A program made the translations under genes and the position numbers. Positions 33,892 to 42,016 of a stretch of 43,944 nucleotides of DNA are shown in pieces. Below the pieces are notes generated by a model. It saw only the letters and a list, made by a program, of their open reading frames with translations. It made no database searches and had not been told where the DNA came from. The number at the start of each line of letters is the position of its first letter. The stretch's first letter is position 1. Origin of the DNA: Bacillota bacterium (lineage in GTDB: Bacteria > Bacillota > Clostridia > Tissierellales > Tissierellaceae); the NCBI GenBank assembly GCA_023388495.1, contig JAEWGC010000014.1, forward strand, positions 1 to 43,944, read 5' to 3'.

Positions 33892-35249
33892 TATACAAAC
33901 CTCATAATTACCAAGAATATGCTAAGGATTGGATAATAGATAAAGAATGTTCAGGGCTATTTCTAGATATGGGTTTAGGTAAGACAGTTATAACACTTAC
34001 TGGTATCCAAGAATTATTACATGATTATTTTGATGTATCAAAGGTATTAGTAATTGCACCCCTTAGAGTAGCTGAAACTACATGGGAGGAAGAGATTAAT
34101 AAATGGGATCATATAAACTATCTTACAATTTCCAAGATATTAGGCCCTAAGAAGGAAAGAGAAGATGCATTAAGAAGAAAAGCTGATATCTATATAATAA
34201 ATAGGGAGAATGTAACTTGGTTAGTAGATACCTTAAAGAATAAATGGAATTTTGACATGGTTGTAATAGATGAATTATCAAGCTTTAAATCTCACAAAGC
34301 ACAAAGATTCAAATCATTAAGGAAGGTAAGACCTCTTATAAAGAGGATAGTAGGACTTACTGGAACTCCTAGCCCAAATGGACTTATTGATTTATGGCCA
34401 CAACTATATCTTTTAGATAAAGGTGAAAGACTTGGTAAGACTCTAACTGGTTATAGAGATAGATATTTTCTACCAGATAAAAGAAATCAACACATCATAT
34501 TCTCGTATAAACTAAAGCCAGAAGCTGAGAAAAGGATATATGAAAAGATAGAAGATATTTGCATAAGTATGAAGGCAAAGGATTATTTAAATCTCCCAGA
34601 GAGGGTTAACAATGTAGTGCCTGTAGTTCTGAAAGATAAAGAAAAGTACGATCAATTTGAAAGAGAGTTACTTCTTGAGCTAGAAGAAGGAGATGTAGTA
34701 GCAAATAATGCTGCAGCACTTACAAATAAACTTCTTCAATTTGCCAACGGTGCTATCTATGATGAAGATGGAGAAGTTAGGTTAATCCACGATGATAAGC
34801 TTGATGCATTAGATGATTTGATTGAAGCTGCCAATGGGAAACCAGTGTTAGTATTCTATTCCTTTATACACGATAAAGATAGGATAAAGGAAAGATATAA
34901 AAATGCAAGGACATTAGAAACAGCAGAAGATATAAAAAAATGGAATAATGGTCAAATAGAAATCTTGCTTGCTCATCCTGCTTCAGCTGGACATGGACTA
35001 AACCTTCAAGTAGGAGGACACATAATTATTTGGTTTGGACTTACTTGGAGTTTGGAATTATACATGCAAGCTAATGCAAGACTTGATAGACAAGGACAAA
35101 AGGAAACAGTTATTATTCATCATTTAGTAGCAAAAGGTACAGTTGATGAAGATGTTATGAATGCACTAGAGAATAAAGAAGTTGGACAAGAAGCACTCTT
35201 AAAAGCAGTAAAGGCTAGAATAGAAAAAGGGGGACTTTTAAATGGATAA
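33888..35249 (+). CDS. SNF2-family DEAD/DEAH helicase
   Basis: A 453-aa superfamily 2 helicase-like ATPase. Motif I is LFLDMGLGKTVITL, motif II VVIDELSSFK, motif III GLTGTPSPN, and the second RecA domain has GHGLNLQ and motif VI QANARLDRQGQ. SNF2 proteins move along double-stranded DNA; in phages this short form sits beside the VRR-NUC gene, and the two probably work together on replication intermediates. Translation is coupled to the VRR-NUC gene through an ATGA overlap. Confidence 0.93.
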   Translation: MIYKPHNYQEYAKDWIIDKECSGLFLDMGLGKTVITLTGIQELLHDYFDVSKVLVIAPLRVAETTWEEEINKWDHINYLTISKILGPKKEREDALRRKADIYIINRENVTWLVDTLKNKWNFDMVVIDELSSFKSHKAQRFKSLRKVRPLIKRIVGLTGTPSPNGLIDLWPQLYLLDKGERLGKTLTGYRDRYFLPDKRNQHIIFSYKLKPEAEKRIYEKIEDICISMKAKDYLNLPERVNNVVPVVLKDKEKYDQFERELLLELEEGDVVANNAAALTNKLLQFANGAIYDEDGEVRLIHDDKLDALDDLIEAANGKPVLVFYSFIHDKDRIKERYKNARTLETAEDIKKWNNGQIEILLAHPASAGHGLNLQVGGHIIIWFGLTWSLELYMQANARLDRQGQKETVIIHHLVAKGTVDEDVMNALENKEVGQEALLKAVKARIEKGGLLNG

Positions 35250-35436
35250 ATGCTTTGCAGAAAGTAACGATAGATGTAGGGCTTTGAAAATAAAAGATTG
35301 TGGTGGATGTAGATTTTATAAAACTAAGGAAGAAGCTGAAGAGGGCAAGAAAAAAGCATTAGATAGAATTATGAGCTTGGATGAGGAAGTAAGAAGGAAT
35401 ATTATTGATACTTACTACAATGGAAAAGTAGAATAG
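35242..35436 (+). CDS. Small Cys-rich phage protein
   Basis: A 64-aa protein with CFAESNDRCRALKIKDCGGCRFYK, four cysteines close together that could bind zinc or an Fe-S cluster, followed by a charged helix. It is of a kind commonly found between the SNF2 helicase and DUF1492-like genes. It overlaps the helicase end by 8 bases. Function unknown. Confidence 0.75.
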   Translation: MDKCFAESNDRCRALKIKDCGGCRFYKTKEEAEEGKKKALDRIMSLDEEVRRNIIDTYYNGKVE

Positions 35437-35448
35437 GAGGAAGTGCCT

Positions 35449-35910
35449 ATGAAAGCAAAGGAGTATTTATCACAGGCTATTTGGCTTGATAGAGTAATAA
35501 ATAATAAAATAGAGCAACAAGAAAGCATTAGAGCCTTAGCTGAAAGAGTAACTGTAAATTTTGAACAAGAAAGAGTATCAGGAGGAAGCGGAACTACAAG
35601 TCCTATGGAAGATGCAACTGTAAAATTAATAGATTTAAGCCATGAGATAAATGATGATATAGATAGATTAATTTATTTGAAGAAAGAAATTCTTAATACT
35701 ATAAATAAATTAGATGATTTTAGATATAAATTAATTCTAGAAATGAGATATATAAACAGCAAGGATTGGGATGAAGTGGCTAGGAATCTAGGTTATGATA
35801 CACGATATACAATAAAACTTCATGGGAAAGCATTAAAAGAAATTGATGAGGTTTTAAAAGAGGACACTAAAAGACATAGAAAGACACCTGATGAATGTGG
35901 TATATTATAA
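35449..35910 (+). CDS. DUF1492/RinA-like late regulator
   Basis: A 153-aa protein resembling DUF1492 and the ArpU/RinA group, sigma-like activators of late phage genes. The first two thirds are helical and charged. The C-terminus has a region 4-like helix-turn-helix (LILEMRYINSKDWDEVARNLGYDTRYTIKLHGKALKEI). ATG 35449 is chosen: AGGAGG (35435-35440) lies 8 bases before it, while the GTG at 35443 is too close. A terminator follows at 35992. The late genes that it would normally switch on are not present. Confidence 0.8.
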   Translation: MKAKEYLSQAIWLDRVINNKIEQQESIRALAERVTVNFEQERVSGGSGTTSPMEDATVKLIDLSHEINDDIDRLIYLKKEILNTINKLDDFRYKLILEMRYINSKDWDEVARNLGYDTRYTIKLHGKALKEIDEVLKEDTKRHRKTPDECGIL

Positions 35911-35991
35911 GATGTAAAGGTATAGACACCATAGCATTGTAGAATATGCCAAGGTTATATCAGTATGATTCCAAGGAAACGCAGTGTTCAT

Positions 35992-36027
35992 AAAGCCCTA
36001 GAAGATTAGATTCTTTAAGGGCTTTTT
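35992..36027 (+). terminator. Intrinsic terminator between DUF1492-like and HNH genes
   Basis: AAAGCCCT (35992-35999) pairs with AGGGCTTT (36018-36025), with an inner AGAA/TTCT stem, followed by TTTTT. It separates the early block from the HNH gene. Confidence 0.85.
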
Positions 36028-36055
36028 CTATGCCTAAATTTAGGAGATGATAATA

Positions 36056-36403
36056 ATGCCAAGGAAACCACTGAAGCCATGTAAACATCCAGGGTGTCCT
36101 GAACTAACTGAGTATAGGTTTTGTGAAAAACATAAAGCTATTCATGAAAGAAAGTCTGCTAATGCTAGAGGATATGATTCTAGGTGGAGAAATTCTAGAA
36201 AAAGATTTCTAAAAGCTAACCCCTTATGTATAGAATGTCTTAAGGTTGATAGATTAGTTGAAGCCACAGTAGTAGATCATATCATTCCACATAGAGGAGA
36301 TAAAGAACTCTTCTGGGATGAAAGTAACTGGCAAGCCTTATGTAAGAAATGCCATGATAGAAAGACTATGACAACAGATAGATATCAAGAGTATAAATAT
36401 TAA
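36056..36403 (+). CDS. Phage HNH endonuclease
   Basis: A 115-aa HNH endonuclease. The core is VVDHIIPHRGDKELFWDESNWQALCKKCHDRK, with His-Asn-His residues and four Cys for structural zinc (CIEC, CKKC); the N-terminal CKHPGCPELTEYRFCEKH is a second zinc motif. In cos-type phages this gene is beside the terminase genes and assists DNA cutting at cos. ATG 36056 is chosen because AGGAG lies 9 bases upstream; the ATG at 36047 directly abuts it. No terminase follows. Confidence 0.92.
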   Translation: MPRKPLKPCKHPGCPELTEYRFCEKHKAIHERKSANARGYDSRWRNSRKRFLKANPLCIECLKVDRLVEATVVDHIIPHRGDKELFWDESNWQALCKKCHDRKTMTTDRYQEYKY

Positions 36404-36460
36404 CCTTATCTTAGACAATGTGTTAAGATTATATTAACAATCTGTTTTAGGGGTGAGGTA

Positions 36461-37603
36461 GTGTTGAAGCAAGAAATATTAGGGTTAATTGAGCTTAAGC
36501 AAGAGGGTCTCTACTGGGATTTTAAAAAGGAATGGTATTCACAAAACAATAAAGCTGACCTACTACATGATATTATTTGTATGGCAAATAATTTAGAAAA
36601 TAGAGATGCCTATATAATTATTGGTGTTGATGAGCAAGATAATTATAGGCTTAATTGTGTTGAGGGTGATACTAATCGTAAGAATACACAGATGATCGTA
36701 GATTTTTTAAAAGATAAGAAATTTGCTGGGGGGATTCGCCCAACAGTATATGTTGAAACTATAACAGTGGAAGATAATGATATAGATATAATTGTAGTAA
36801 AAAATAGCTATAATACACCTTACTATTTAATAGAGAGGTACCAAAAAATAATAGCAAACAACATATATACTCGTGTAATGGACACTAATACACCTAAAGA
36901 TAAATCAGCGGATATACATCATGTAGAATATCTTTGGAAGAAAAGATTTAGATTAATATCAACTCCACTAGAAAGAATTAAATATTATTTGGAAAAAGCA
37001 GATGATTGGATAGATTCTCCAACAAACTGGGATACTGTAAAGAAATACAATAAGTATTTTCCAGAATTTACGATAGAGTATACATTAGAAGATGATGGGA
37101 ATGCTTATCAATACTATTTATTTAATCAAACGGATATAACACCACATTGGAGAGAAATAAGATTATTTTATCATCAGACTTTACTAGCAAAATTAGAAGG
37201 GGTTTGTTTAGATGGATGTAGATATTTTACACCTACTCCATTAACTGATGGAATTTCTTTAGGAGAGTATCATCGTTGGGATGTAGTATTTAAATACTAC
37301 ATAAAGGATACATTGAGATATACTATACATCAATTTTATTATGATCCGAGTATAGATGATGAAAGGATAGCACATGAAAAATTTAAGAGCTGTATATTAA
37401 TTTTTGAATCCGAAGATGAAAAAGAAGCCTTTAAGGATTATGTATTAAACATTTGGCACCTTCATGAACAATATTCTAACAACATATGGCTTCCTTACTT
37501 CCCCAAAATTGAAGGCTACATCATGAAGGAATTTGAGAAACAATATAGGAATGTACAAATATTAAAAAGAATGTTTGATGAATTCAAGGATATGTATTAC
37601 TAA
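36461..37603 (+). CDS. AlbA_2 (Schlafen-like) domain protein
   Basis: A 380-aa protein with an N-terminal AlbA_2/Schlafen-type domain (LIELKQEGLYWDFKKEWYSQ, the E-Xn-D/E-F-K pattern, and DAYIIIGVDEQDNY). The C-terminal half is rich in Trp, Tyr and His and unknown to me. AlbA_2 proteins bind nucleic acid or nucleotides, and some act in phage defence. Start GTG 36461 or TTG 36464 remains open; GGTGAGG sits 2-5 bases before them. A TGTTAA/TTAACA inverted repeat (36421-36439) upstream and the position between HNH and a cos-like site suggest a cargo (moron) gene with its own control. Confidence 0.7.
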   Translation: MLKQEILGLIELKQEGLYWDFKKEWYSQNNKADLLHDIICMANNLENRDAYIIIGVDEQDNYRLNCVEGDTNRKNTQMIVDFLKDKKFAGGIRPTVYVETITVEDNDIDIIVVKNSYNTPYYLIERYQKIIANNIYTRVMDTNTPKDKSADIHHVEYLWKKRFRLISTPLERIKYYLEKADDWIDSPTNWDTVKKYNKYFPEFTIEYTLEDDGNAYQYYLFNQTDITPHWREIRLFYHQTLLAKLEGVCLDGCRYFTPTPLTDGISLGEYHRWDVVFKYYIKDTLRYTIHQFYYDPSIDDERIAHEKFKSCILIFESEDEKEAFKDYVLNIWHLHEQYSNNIWLPYFPKIEGYIMKEFEKQYRNVQILKRMFDEFKDMYY

Positions 37604-37624
37604 TGTGTAATGACTAAGTTTCTA

Positions 37625-37714
37625 GGGCAGGGGGGTGTCAAATCTCTACAACTAAGCTTTTCCAAGACCGCCGCCCCCTCACGCACGGAATTTCGCACAA
37701 TTAAAGGGGCGGGG
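37625..37714 (+). other. Candidate phage cos site
   Basis: The stretch has GGGCAGGGGGG (37625-37635), CCGCCGCCCCC (37668-37678) and AAGGGGCGGGG (37704-37714). CCGCCCC (37671-37677) and GGGGCGG (37706-37712) form an inverted repeat 28 bases apart. GC-rich islands of this type after an HNH gene are where cos ends of many Gram-positive phages are cut by terminase. It is assigned by position and composition only. Confidence 0.5.
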
Positions 37715-37752
37715 TAGTAGAAAGAATCATTGAATATATCTGTAAATATTGT

Positions 37753-37784
37753 AACCACTACATTTGATAGTGGTTTTTGTTTTG
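37753..37784 (+). terminator. Intrinsic terminator
   Basis: AACCACTA (37753-37760) pairs with TAGTGGTT (37768-37775) around a 7-base loop and is followed by TTTGTTTTG. Confidence 0.8.
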
Positions 37785-37813
37785 CCAAAAAGTAAAGTTG
37801 AAAAAGTCCCATA

Positions 37814-37857
37814 AAAGGTCTGTAGTCCTTAAAACCCCAAGGATTGCAGACTTTTTA
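37814..37857 (+). terminator. Second intrinsic terminator, 17-bp stem
   Basis: Bases 37814-37830 pair with 37839-37855 without mismatch (a few G-T pairs) around an AAAACCCC loop. The tract CTTTTTA lies at the end of the right arm. It isolates the next gene from upstream transcripts. Confidence 0.8.
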
Positions 37858-37973
37858 TGTTAATATATAAAATTTGAAATAGATACGCAAATAGGGGTCG
37901 AAATAGTAGATATTTAGAGGTTTGAATATAAAAGTACCATAAAGATTTCGCAAAATAGAAAGGGGATTTTCTT

Positions 37974-38411
37974 ATGACTGATTATGAAAGACAACAGATT
38001 TATGAATTAAGAATGAAAGGTCTAGGATATAAAGCCATAGGAAATATCCTGGGATTAACTAGAGATTCAGTTAGAAGCTTTTGTCAAAGAAACAATTTAG
38101 ATGGCAATGGGAAAGTAGTTAGTTTAAATATAGAGGTTATGAAAGAAGAAAAGCTACTTTGTCTTCATTGTGGGAAACTTTTAAAGGTTAAAGAAAAAGG
38201 GAGACCACGAAAGTATTGTTCGGATGAATGTAGAAGAACTTGGTGGAAAAACAATCAAGATAAGAAAACAAAGAATGATACTGCTGTATATAAATACACT
38301 TGCCTTCATTGTGAGAAGGAATTTAGTATCTATGGAAATAAGAAAAGAAAATTCTGTAGTCACGATTGCTACATAAAATATAGATTTTGGGGTGAAGAAG
38401 ATGAGATTTGA
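37974..38411 (+). CDS. HTH and zinc-ribbon protein (sigma-like)
   Basis: A 145-aa protein. Residues 1-45 form a helix-turn-helix (QQIYELRMKGLGYKAIGNILGLTRDSVRSFCQR), like those of resolvases and sigma region 4. Two zinc ribbons follow: CLHCGKLL...KYCSDECRR and CLHCEKEFS...KFCSHDCY. Such proteins often stand beside methyltransferases in phages and conjugative elements of Clostridia and are probably regulators. ATG has AAAGGGG 9 bases upstream, in a context nearly the same as that of the sigma-like gene at 24477. It overlaps the next gene by 11 bases. Confidence 0.82.
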   Translation: MTDYERQQIYELRMKGLGYKAIGNILGLTRDSVRSFCQRNNLDGNGKVVSLNIEVMKEEKLLCLHCGKLLKVKEKGRPRKYCSDECRRTWWKNNQDKKTKNDTAVYKYTCLHCEKEFSIYGNKKRKFCSHDCYIKYRFWGEEDEI

Positions 38412-39636
38412 AAAAAGAGATGTAAATATATTAATACCAGCAGGATATAATCCAAGAAAGGATTTAAAGCCAGGAGATAAGGAATATGAAAAGATAAAAA
38501 ATAGTATTACTGAATTTGGCTATGTAGACCCAATTATTATTAACACAGATAATACTATTATTGGTGGGCATCAAAGGTTAAAAGTATTAAAGGATTTAGG
38601 TTTTACAGAAGTGGATTGTGTAGTTATTGAAATAGATAAGACTAAGGAAAAAGCATTAAATATAGCACTTAATAAAATATCGGGTTCTTGGGATGTAGCT
38701 TTATTAAAAGATTTAATAGATGATTTGAAAGACTCTAATTTTGATATAGAATTTACAGGGTTTGAGCCACCAGAGTTAGACGAACTATTCAGTGAGTTAC
38801 ATGATAAGGATGTAAAGGAAGACGATTTTGATGTTGATGAAGTTTTAAAAGAACCAACAATATCTAGGGCAGGAAATTTATGGTTACTTGGTAGACACAG
38901 ATTAGTATGTGGAGATAGTACTGCAGAAGAAACTTATAGAGTTTTAATGGATGGTAAAAAAGCAAATCTAACAGTAACTGATCCACCATATAATGTAGCC
39001 TATGAAGCAAAGGCTGGAACAATTCAAAATGATGATATGAAGGACAAGGACTTTTATAATTTTCTACTATCTTCTTTTAAAAATATGTTCAATGTTATGG
39101 AAAATGATGCTTCGATCTATGTATTTCATGCAGATACAGAAGGCCTTAACTTTAGAAAAGCCTTTATAGATGCAGGGTTCTATCTATCAGGTGTGTGTAT
39201 TTGGGCAAAGCAAAGTTTAGTCCTTGGAAGAAGTCCATATCAGTGGAAACATGAACCTATATTATTTGGCTGGAGAAAAGATGGAAGACATAGATGGTAT
39301 TCTGATAGAAAGCAAAGTACTATATGGAATTTTGATAGACCTTCAAAGAATGATCTTCACCCAACAATGAAGCCAGTAGCACTATGTGCTTATCCAATAC
39401 AAAATAGTAGCATGAGCAACTGTATAGTTCTTGATCCATTTGGAGGTAGTGGTTCTACCTTAATTGCCTGTGAGCAAACAAATAGGATATGTTACACCAT
39501 AGAATTAGATGAAAAATATACAGATGTAATCGTAAAAAGATATATAGAACAAGTTGGTACAGATAAGGATGTTTATTTAATAAGAGATGGAAAGAAGATT
39601 AAATATAAAGATTTAGAGAAGGAAGGTTGTGAGTAA
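38401..39636 (+). CDS. ParB-N domain fused to DNA methyltransferase
   Basis: A 411-aa fusion. Residues 1 to about 90 form a ParB/sulfiredoxin-like nuclease domain (IIGGHQRLKVLKDLG is its signature). From about 160 there is a beta-class amino-methyltransferase: catalytic TDPPYNVAYEA, and later the SAM site VLDPFGGSGSTLIACE. The DPPY motif indicates N6-adenine (or less likely N4-cytosine) methylation. Phages use this fusion to modify their DNA against host restriction. ATG 38401 is favoured, since GGGGTG lies close upstream; the GTG at 38392 overlaps that site. It overlaps the C5 methyltransferase start by 8 bases. Confidence 0.92.
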   Translation: MRFEKRDVNILIPAGYNPRKDLKPGDKEYEKIKNSITEFGYVDPIIINTDNTIIGGHQRLKVLKDLGFTEVDCVVIEIDKTKEKALNIALNKISGSWDVALLKDLIDDLKDSNFDIEFTGFEPPELDELFSELHDKDVKEDDFDVDEVLKEPTISRAGNLWLLGRHRLVCGDSTAEETYRVLMDGKKANLTVTDPPYNVAYEAKAGTIQNDDMKDKDFYNFLLSSFKNMFNVMENDASIYVFHADTEGLNFRKAFIDAGFYLSGVCIWAKQSLVLGRSPYQWKHEPILFGWRKDGRHRWYSDRKQSTIWNFDRPSKNDLHPTMKPVALCAYPIQNSSMSNCIVLDPFGGSGSTLIACEQTNRICYTIELDEKYTDVIVKRYIEQVGTDKDVYLIRDGKKIKYKDLEKEGCE

Positions 39637-40786
39637 TTTGATGACCTTCCTTGATTTATGTGCTGGAATTGGTGGTTTTAGACTAGGATTAGAATTAGCA
39701 GGATTTAAATGTATTGGCTTTTGCGAAATTGACAAATATGCAGTTAAATCCTATAAAGCAATGTTTGATACAGAAGGAGAGTGGTATGCAGATGACATTA
39801 CAAAACTTAGAGGAGAGGATATCCCATACGCAGATATCTGGACCTTTGGATTCCCATGCCAAGACATTTCAGTTGCAGGAAAACAAAGAGGACTTAGTGG
39901 AGAAAGAAGTGGAATCTATTACAGTATTATTGATGTCCTCAAAAGCAAAGAAGAAAAAGATAAGCCCACATTCCTTCTTATTGAGAACGTTAAAAACTTG
40001 TTATCAATTAATAGAGGATGGGACTTTGGAAAGGTTCTCTCTGAATTGGATGAAGCCGGGTATGATGCAAGATGGCAAGTGCTTAACTCAAAAGACTTTG
40101 GAGTCCCCCAAAATAGAGAGAGGGCATTCATTATCGCAAATCTTAGAAGCAGAGGTAGACGAGAAATATTACCTATCGGAGGAGAAAACAAATCAACTCT
40201 TAAACAAATTATAGGTGGGTGTCAAGGAGAGAGAGTATATGACCCTAAAGGTATATCATGTACTTTAGTAGGTTGTGGTGGGGGTGGAGGTGGAAAGACT
40301 GGATTATATTTCATAGACCAATCCTCTACTAAAACTAAAATCACCGATAATTCGAGATGTATAACTTCAAGATATACTGCTGGCATAGTAAATAGAACTG
40401 CAAGTAACAGTGCTGTACTTGAAGCACCTGGAATAAAAGTAAGAAATGGTACAAAGAAAGGGTATATGGAAGCAAAGATTGGAGATGGTATAAGTTTGGC
40501 TTATCCCAATAGTAAAACAAGAAGAGGAAGGGTTGGAAAGGGCGTGTCACAGACTTTAGATACCCAATGTATGCAAGGAACTCTAACTGAAAATTTAAGA
40601 ATTAGGAGACTAACACCTAAAGAATGCTTTAGGCTTCAAGGATTCCCAGATGAGTTATTTGAAAAGGCAAGGCTAGTTAACTCAGATGCCCAGCTTTATA
40701 AGCAAGCGGGTAATGCAGTTACTGTAAATGTGGCATTTGCAGTTGCTTCAGCCTTGAAGAAATCTATTAATGAAAATAGCCAATAA
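39629..40786 (+). CDS. Phage DNA (cytosine-5) methyltransferase
   Basis: A 385-aa cytosine-5 DNA methyltransferase. Motif I is FLDLCAGIGGFRLGLELAGF, motif IV FGFPCQDISVAGKQRGLSGERSG with catalytic Cys77, motif VI IENVKNL, motif VIII QNRERAFIIAN, and motif X near KQAGNAVTVNVAFAV. A Gly-rich loop (GCGGGGGGKTG) marks the target-recognition part. It is not closely like the two enzymes of the restriction island and is the third C5 enzyme of the window. The start is unsure: GTG 39629 (overlap with the previous gene), TTG 39638 or ATG 39641. A terminator follows directly. Confidence 0.93.
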   Translation: MSNLMTFLDLCAGIGGFRLGLELAGFKCIGFCEIDKYAVKSYKAMFDTEGEWYADDITKLRGEDIPYADIWTFGFPCQDISVAGKQRGLSGERSGIYYSIIDVLKSKEEKDKPTFLLIENVKNLLSINRGWDFGKVLSELDEAGYDARWQVLNSKDFGVPQNRERAFIIANLRSRGRREILPIGGENKSTLKQIIGGCQGERVYDPKGISCTLVGCGGGGGGKTGLYFIDQSSTKTKITDNSRCITSRYTAGIVNRTASNSAVLEAPGIKVRNGTKKGYMEAKIGDGISLAYPNSKTRRGRVGKGVSQTLDTQCMQGTLTENLRIRRLTPKECFRLQGFPDELFEKARLVNSDAQLYKQAGNAVTVNVAFAVASALKKSINENSQ

Positions 40787-40790
40787 CCCA

Positions 40791-40820
40791 AGGCCACAGT
40801 TTGCTCTGTGTGGCTTTATT
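40791..40820 (+). terminator. Intrinsic terminator after phage C5 methyltransferase
   Basis: AGGCCACA (40791-40798) pairs with TGTGGCTT (40809-40816) around a 10-base loop and is followed by TATTATT. The poor T tract makes it moderate. Confidence 0.65.
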
Positions 40821-40861
40821 ATTAATCTGTCGAATAAACTCTTGAGCTATTTTAAAATATA

Positions 40862-40893
40862 ACTTGCTTAATACATCCCTTTGAGTGATATAT
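40862..40893 (+). promoter_or_regulatory. Leader element, copy 1 (ACTTGCT-N11-TTTGAGTGATATAT)
   Basis: ACTTGCT (40862-40868), 11 bases, then TTTGAGTGATATAT (40880-40893). The same parts with identical spacing occur at 42017-42048, again upstream of an amidoligase-like gene. It could be a promoter (TTGCTT as -35 and TGATATATA as extended -10, though 19 bases apart) or a regulator site. Confidence 0.6.
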
Positions 40894-40922
40894 AGACTAC
40901 TACATTATTTGGAGGGATTGAG

Positions 40923-41621
40923 ATGGATAGAAAGGAATTAGTTAAAGTCTTAGGTAAGCATCTAGACATAAAACCAAAATACCTAGGAGTACCAAGCTTT
41001 GCATACCAAGTTGGAGATTTTACAGTAGATAGAGAAGGAAAGATCAAAGACAAAGAAGGTGATGAAGTGGAATTAGCAGAAATACTAAATCCAAATGAAG
41101 AAATAAAGGAAAGTCTAGAAGAAGCAACAGAGGAAGAAATGTTCATAGAAGAAGTAAATATTCTTATTTCCCTTGAAGGGCATAACTTAAATACCCTAAA
41201 GAATTTAGTAAACATGATTTTTAGTAAGCAAGATTTAATTAATAAGGTTTTTGAACTCGATGAAGACCTTATTAGTGAAAGGGGAATCACCAAACTAAAT
41301 GCTTCAGAAACCTTGGAGGATTTTACTGAAAACCTTAAAACTGAATACATCAAAATTGAAGGGGATAATATTTCCTTTACTCTAGAAACAAATATAGCCA
41401 GATCTGCCAGCCTTTTCTTTGGATTACTAAATGAAAAAGCGAAGGAACTTAAATATGCTTCATCGAAACAAATAATTACTGATAATGCGAAATATGCCTT
41501 TAGGACCTGGATTATGAGACTTGGAATGATTGGGATTGATTATAAGGAAGCTAGGAAGGAACTTCTTCAAAACCTTAACGGAAATTCAGCTTTTAGAAGA
41601 CCAGGTGAAAACCATGACTAA
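40923..41621 (+). CDS. Amidoligase-like paralogue without catalytic motifs ("virulence protein" family)
   Basis: A 232-aa protein commonly named virulence protein in phages of Firmicutes, with unknown function. It starts with KPKYLGVPSFAYQVGDFTVDREGKI, an acidic linker follows, and residues 78-232 resemble the amidoligase encoded at 42086: TLKNLVNMIFSKQDLI versus SLRNFVNMIYSRNDLL, and NAKYAFRTWIMRLGMIGIDY versus NPKFAMRTWLNRIGFIGEEF, ending in NSAFR versus SAAWR. The His pair of the amidoligase (IHIHLNG) is replaced by ILISLEG, and the FGIEIEL start is missing, so it is probably inactive. ATG follows GGAGGGA. It overlaps the next gene by 8 bases. Confidence 0.8.
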   Translation: MDRKELVKVLGKHLDIKPKYLGVPSFAYQVGDFTVDREGKIKDKEGDEVELAEILNPNEEIKESLEEATEEEMFIEEVNILISLEGHNLNTLKNLVNMIFSKQDLINKVFELDEDLISERGITKLNASETLEDFTENLKTEYIKIEGDNISFTLETNIARSASLFFGLLNEKAKELKYASSKQIITDNAKYAFRTWIMRLGMIGIDYKEARKELLQNLNGNSAFRRPGENHD

Positions 41622-41805
41622 AAGAAAACTAAAGGTTTATGAAGCACCTACTGGAACAGCTGATAGCATACCTTCAATAAGACTTCAAGGTAAATGGCTT
41701 GAGAAACTTGGCTTTGAAACTGGAGATATGATAACAGTAAGGGAAGAAGAAGGCAAACTCATAATTGAACACAGAGATGAAGATATATTAGAGGAAGTAA
41801 AATGA
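41614..41805 (+). CDS. SymE/AbrB-like swapped-hairpin protein
   Basis: A 63-aa protein with the SymE-type AbrB-like fold (SIPSIRLQGKWLEKLGFETGDMITVREEEGKLII). SymE of E. coli is an SOS-induced toxin, but here the gene sits in a phage cluster and may only bind DNA. ATG 41614 has AGGTGA 5 bases upstream; a longer frame from 41530 lies inside the previous gene and has no ribosome site. Overlap on both sides shows translational coupling. Confidence 0.8.
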   Translation: MTKRKLKVYEAPTGTADSIPSIRLQGKWLEKLGFETGDMITVREEEGKLIIEHRDEDILEEVK

Positions 41806-41990
41806 CCAAACCAGTATGCAAATTAATAGGACAAGATGGAAACATTTTTAATTTGATGGGTATTGCTTCTAGAACCTTAAAAGAAGCTGGAATGAAGGAA
41901 GAAGCAAAGGAAATGACCGATAGAATCTTTAATTCTAAAAGCTATATTGAAGCTCTATCAATTATCTCTGAATATGTTGAAATACTGTAG
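41802..41990 (+). CDS. Small phage protein of unknown function
   Basis: A 62-aa protein (VCKLIGQDGNIFNLMGIASRTLKEAGM and a C-terminal YIEALSIISEYVEIL helix). The type recurs in phage clusters near SymE-like and amidoligase genes as far as I recall. It starts in the stop codon of the previous gene (ATGA). Function unknown. Confidence 0.75.
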   Translation: MTKPVCKLIGQDGNIFNLMGIASRTLKEAGMKEEAKEMTDRIFNSKSYIEALSIISEYVEIL

Positions 41991-42016
41991 AATACTGTGT
42001 TTCTTTTGAAAATAGT

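Larger units (their letters stand above)
37604..37973 (+). other. 370-base gap with cos-like site and two terminators
   Basis: The first part (37620-37715) is strikingly GC-rich for this window and contains the cos-like site. Then come two intrinsic terminators (37753 and 37814) and an AT-rich leader for the gene at 37974. A 35-codon open frame starting at 37610 crosses the GC-rich part, but it has no ribosome site and I do not call it a gene. The terminase small-subunit gene normally expected here is absent. Confidence 0.6.

Noticed and set aside
37610..37717. A 35-codon frame through the GC-rich cos-like region
   Set aside because: It has no ribosome site, odd composition (Gly, Arg, Ser-rich) and lies over repeats; noncoding function is more likely.
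39714..40214. 166-codon plus-strand frame inside the phage C5 methyltransferase
   Set aside because: It lies in another frame of a gene with all methyltransferase motifs intact; it has no ribosome site and no recognisable domain.
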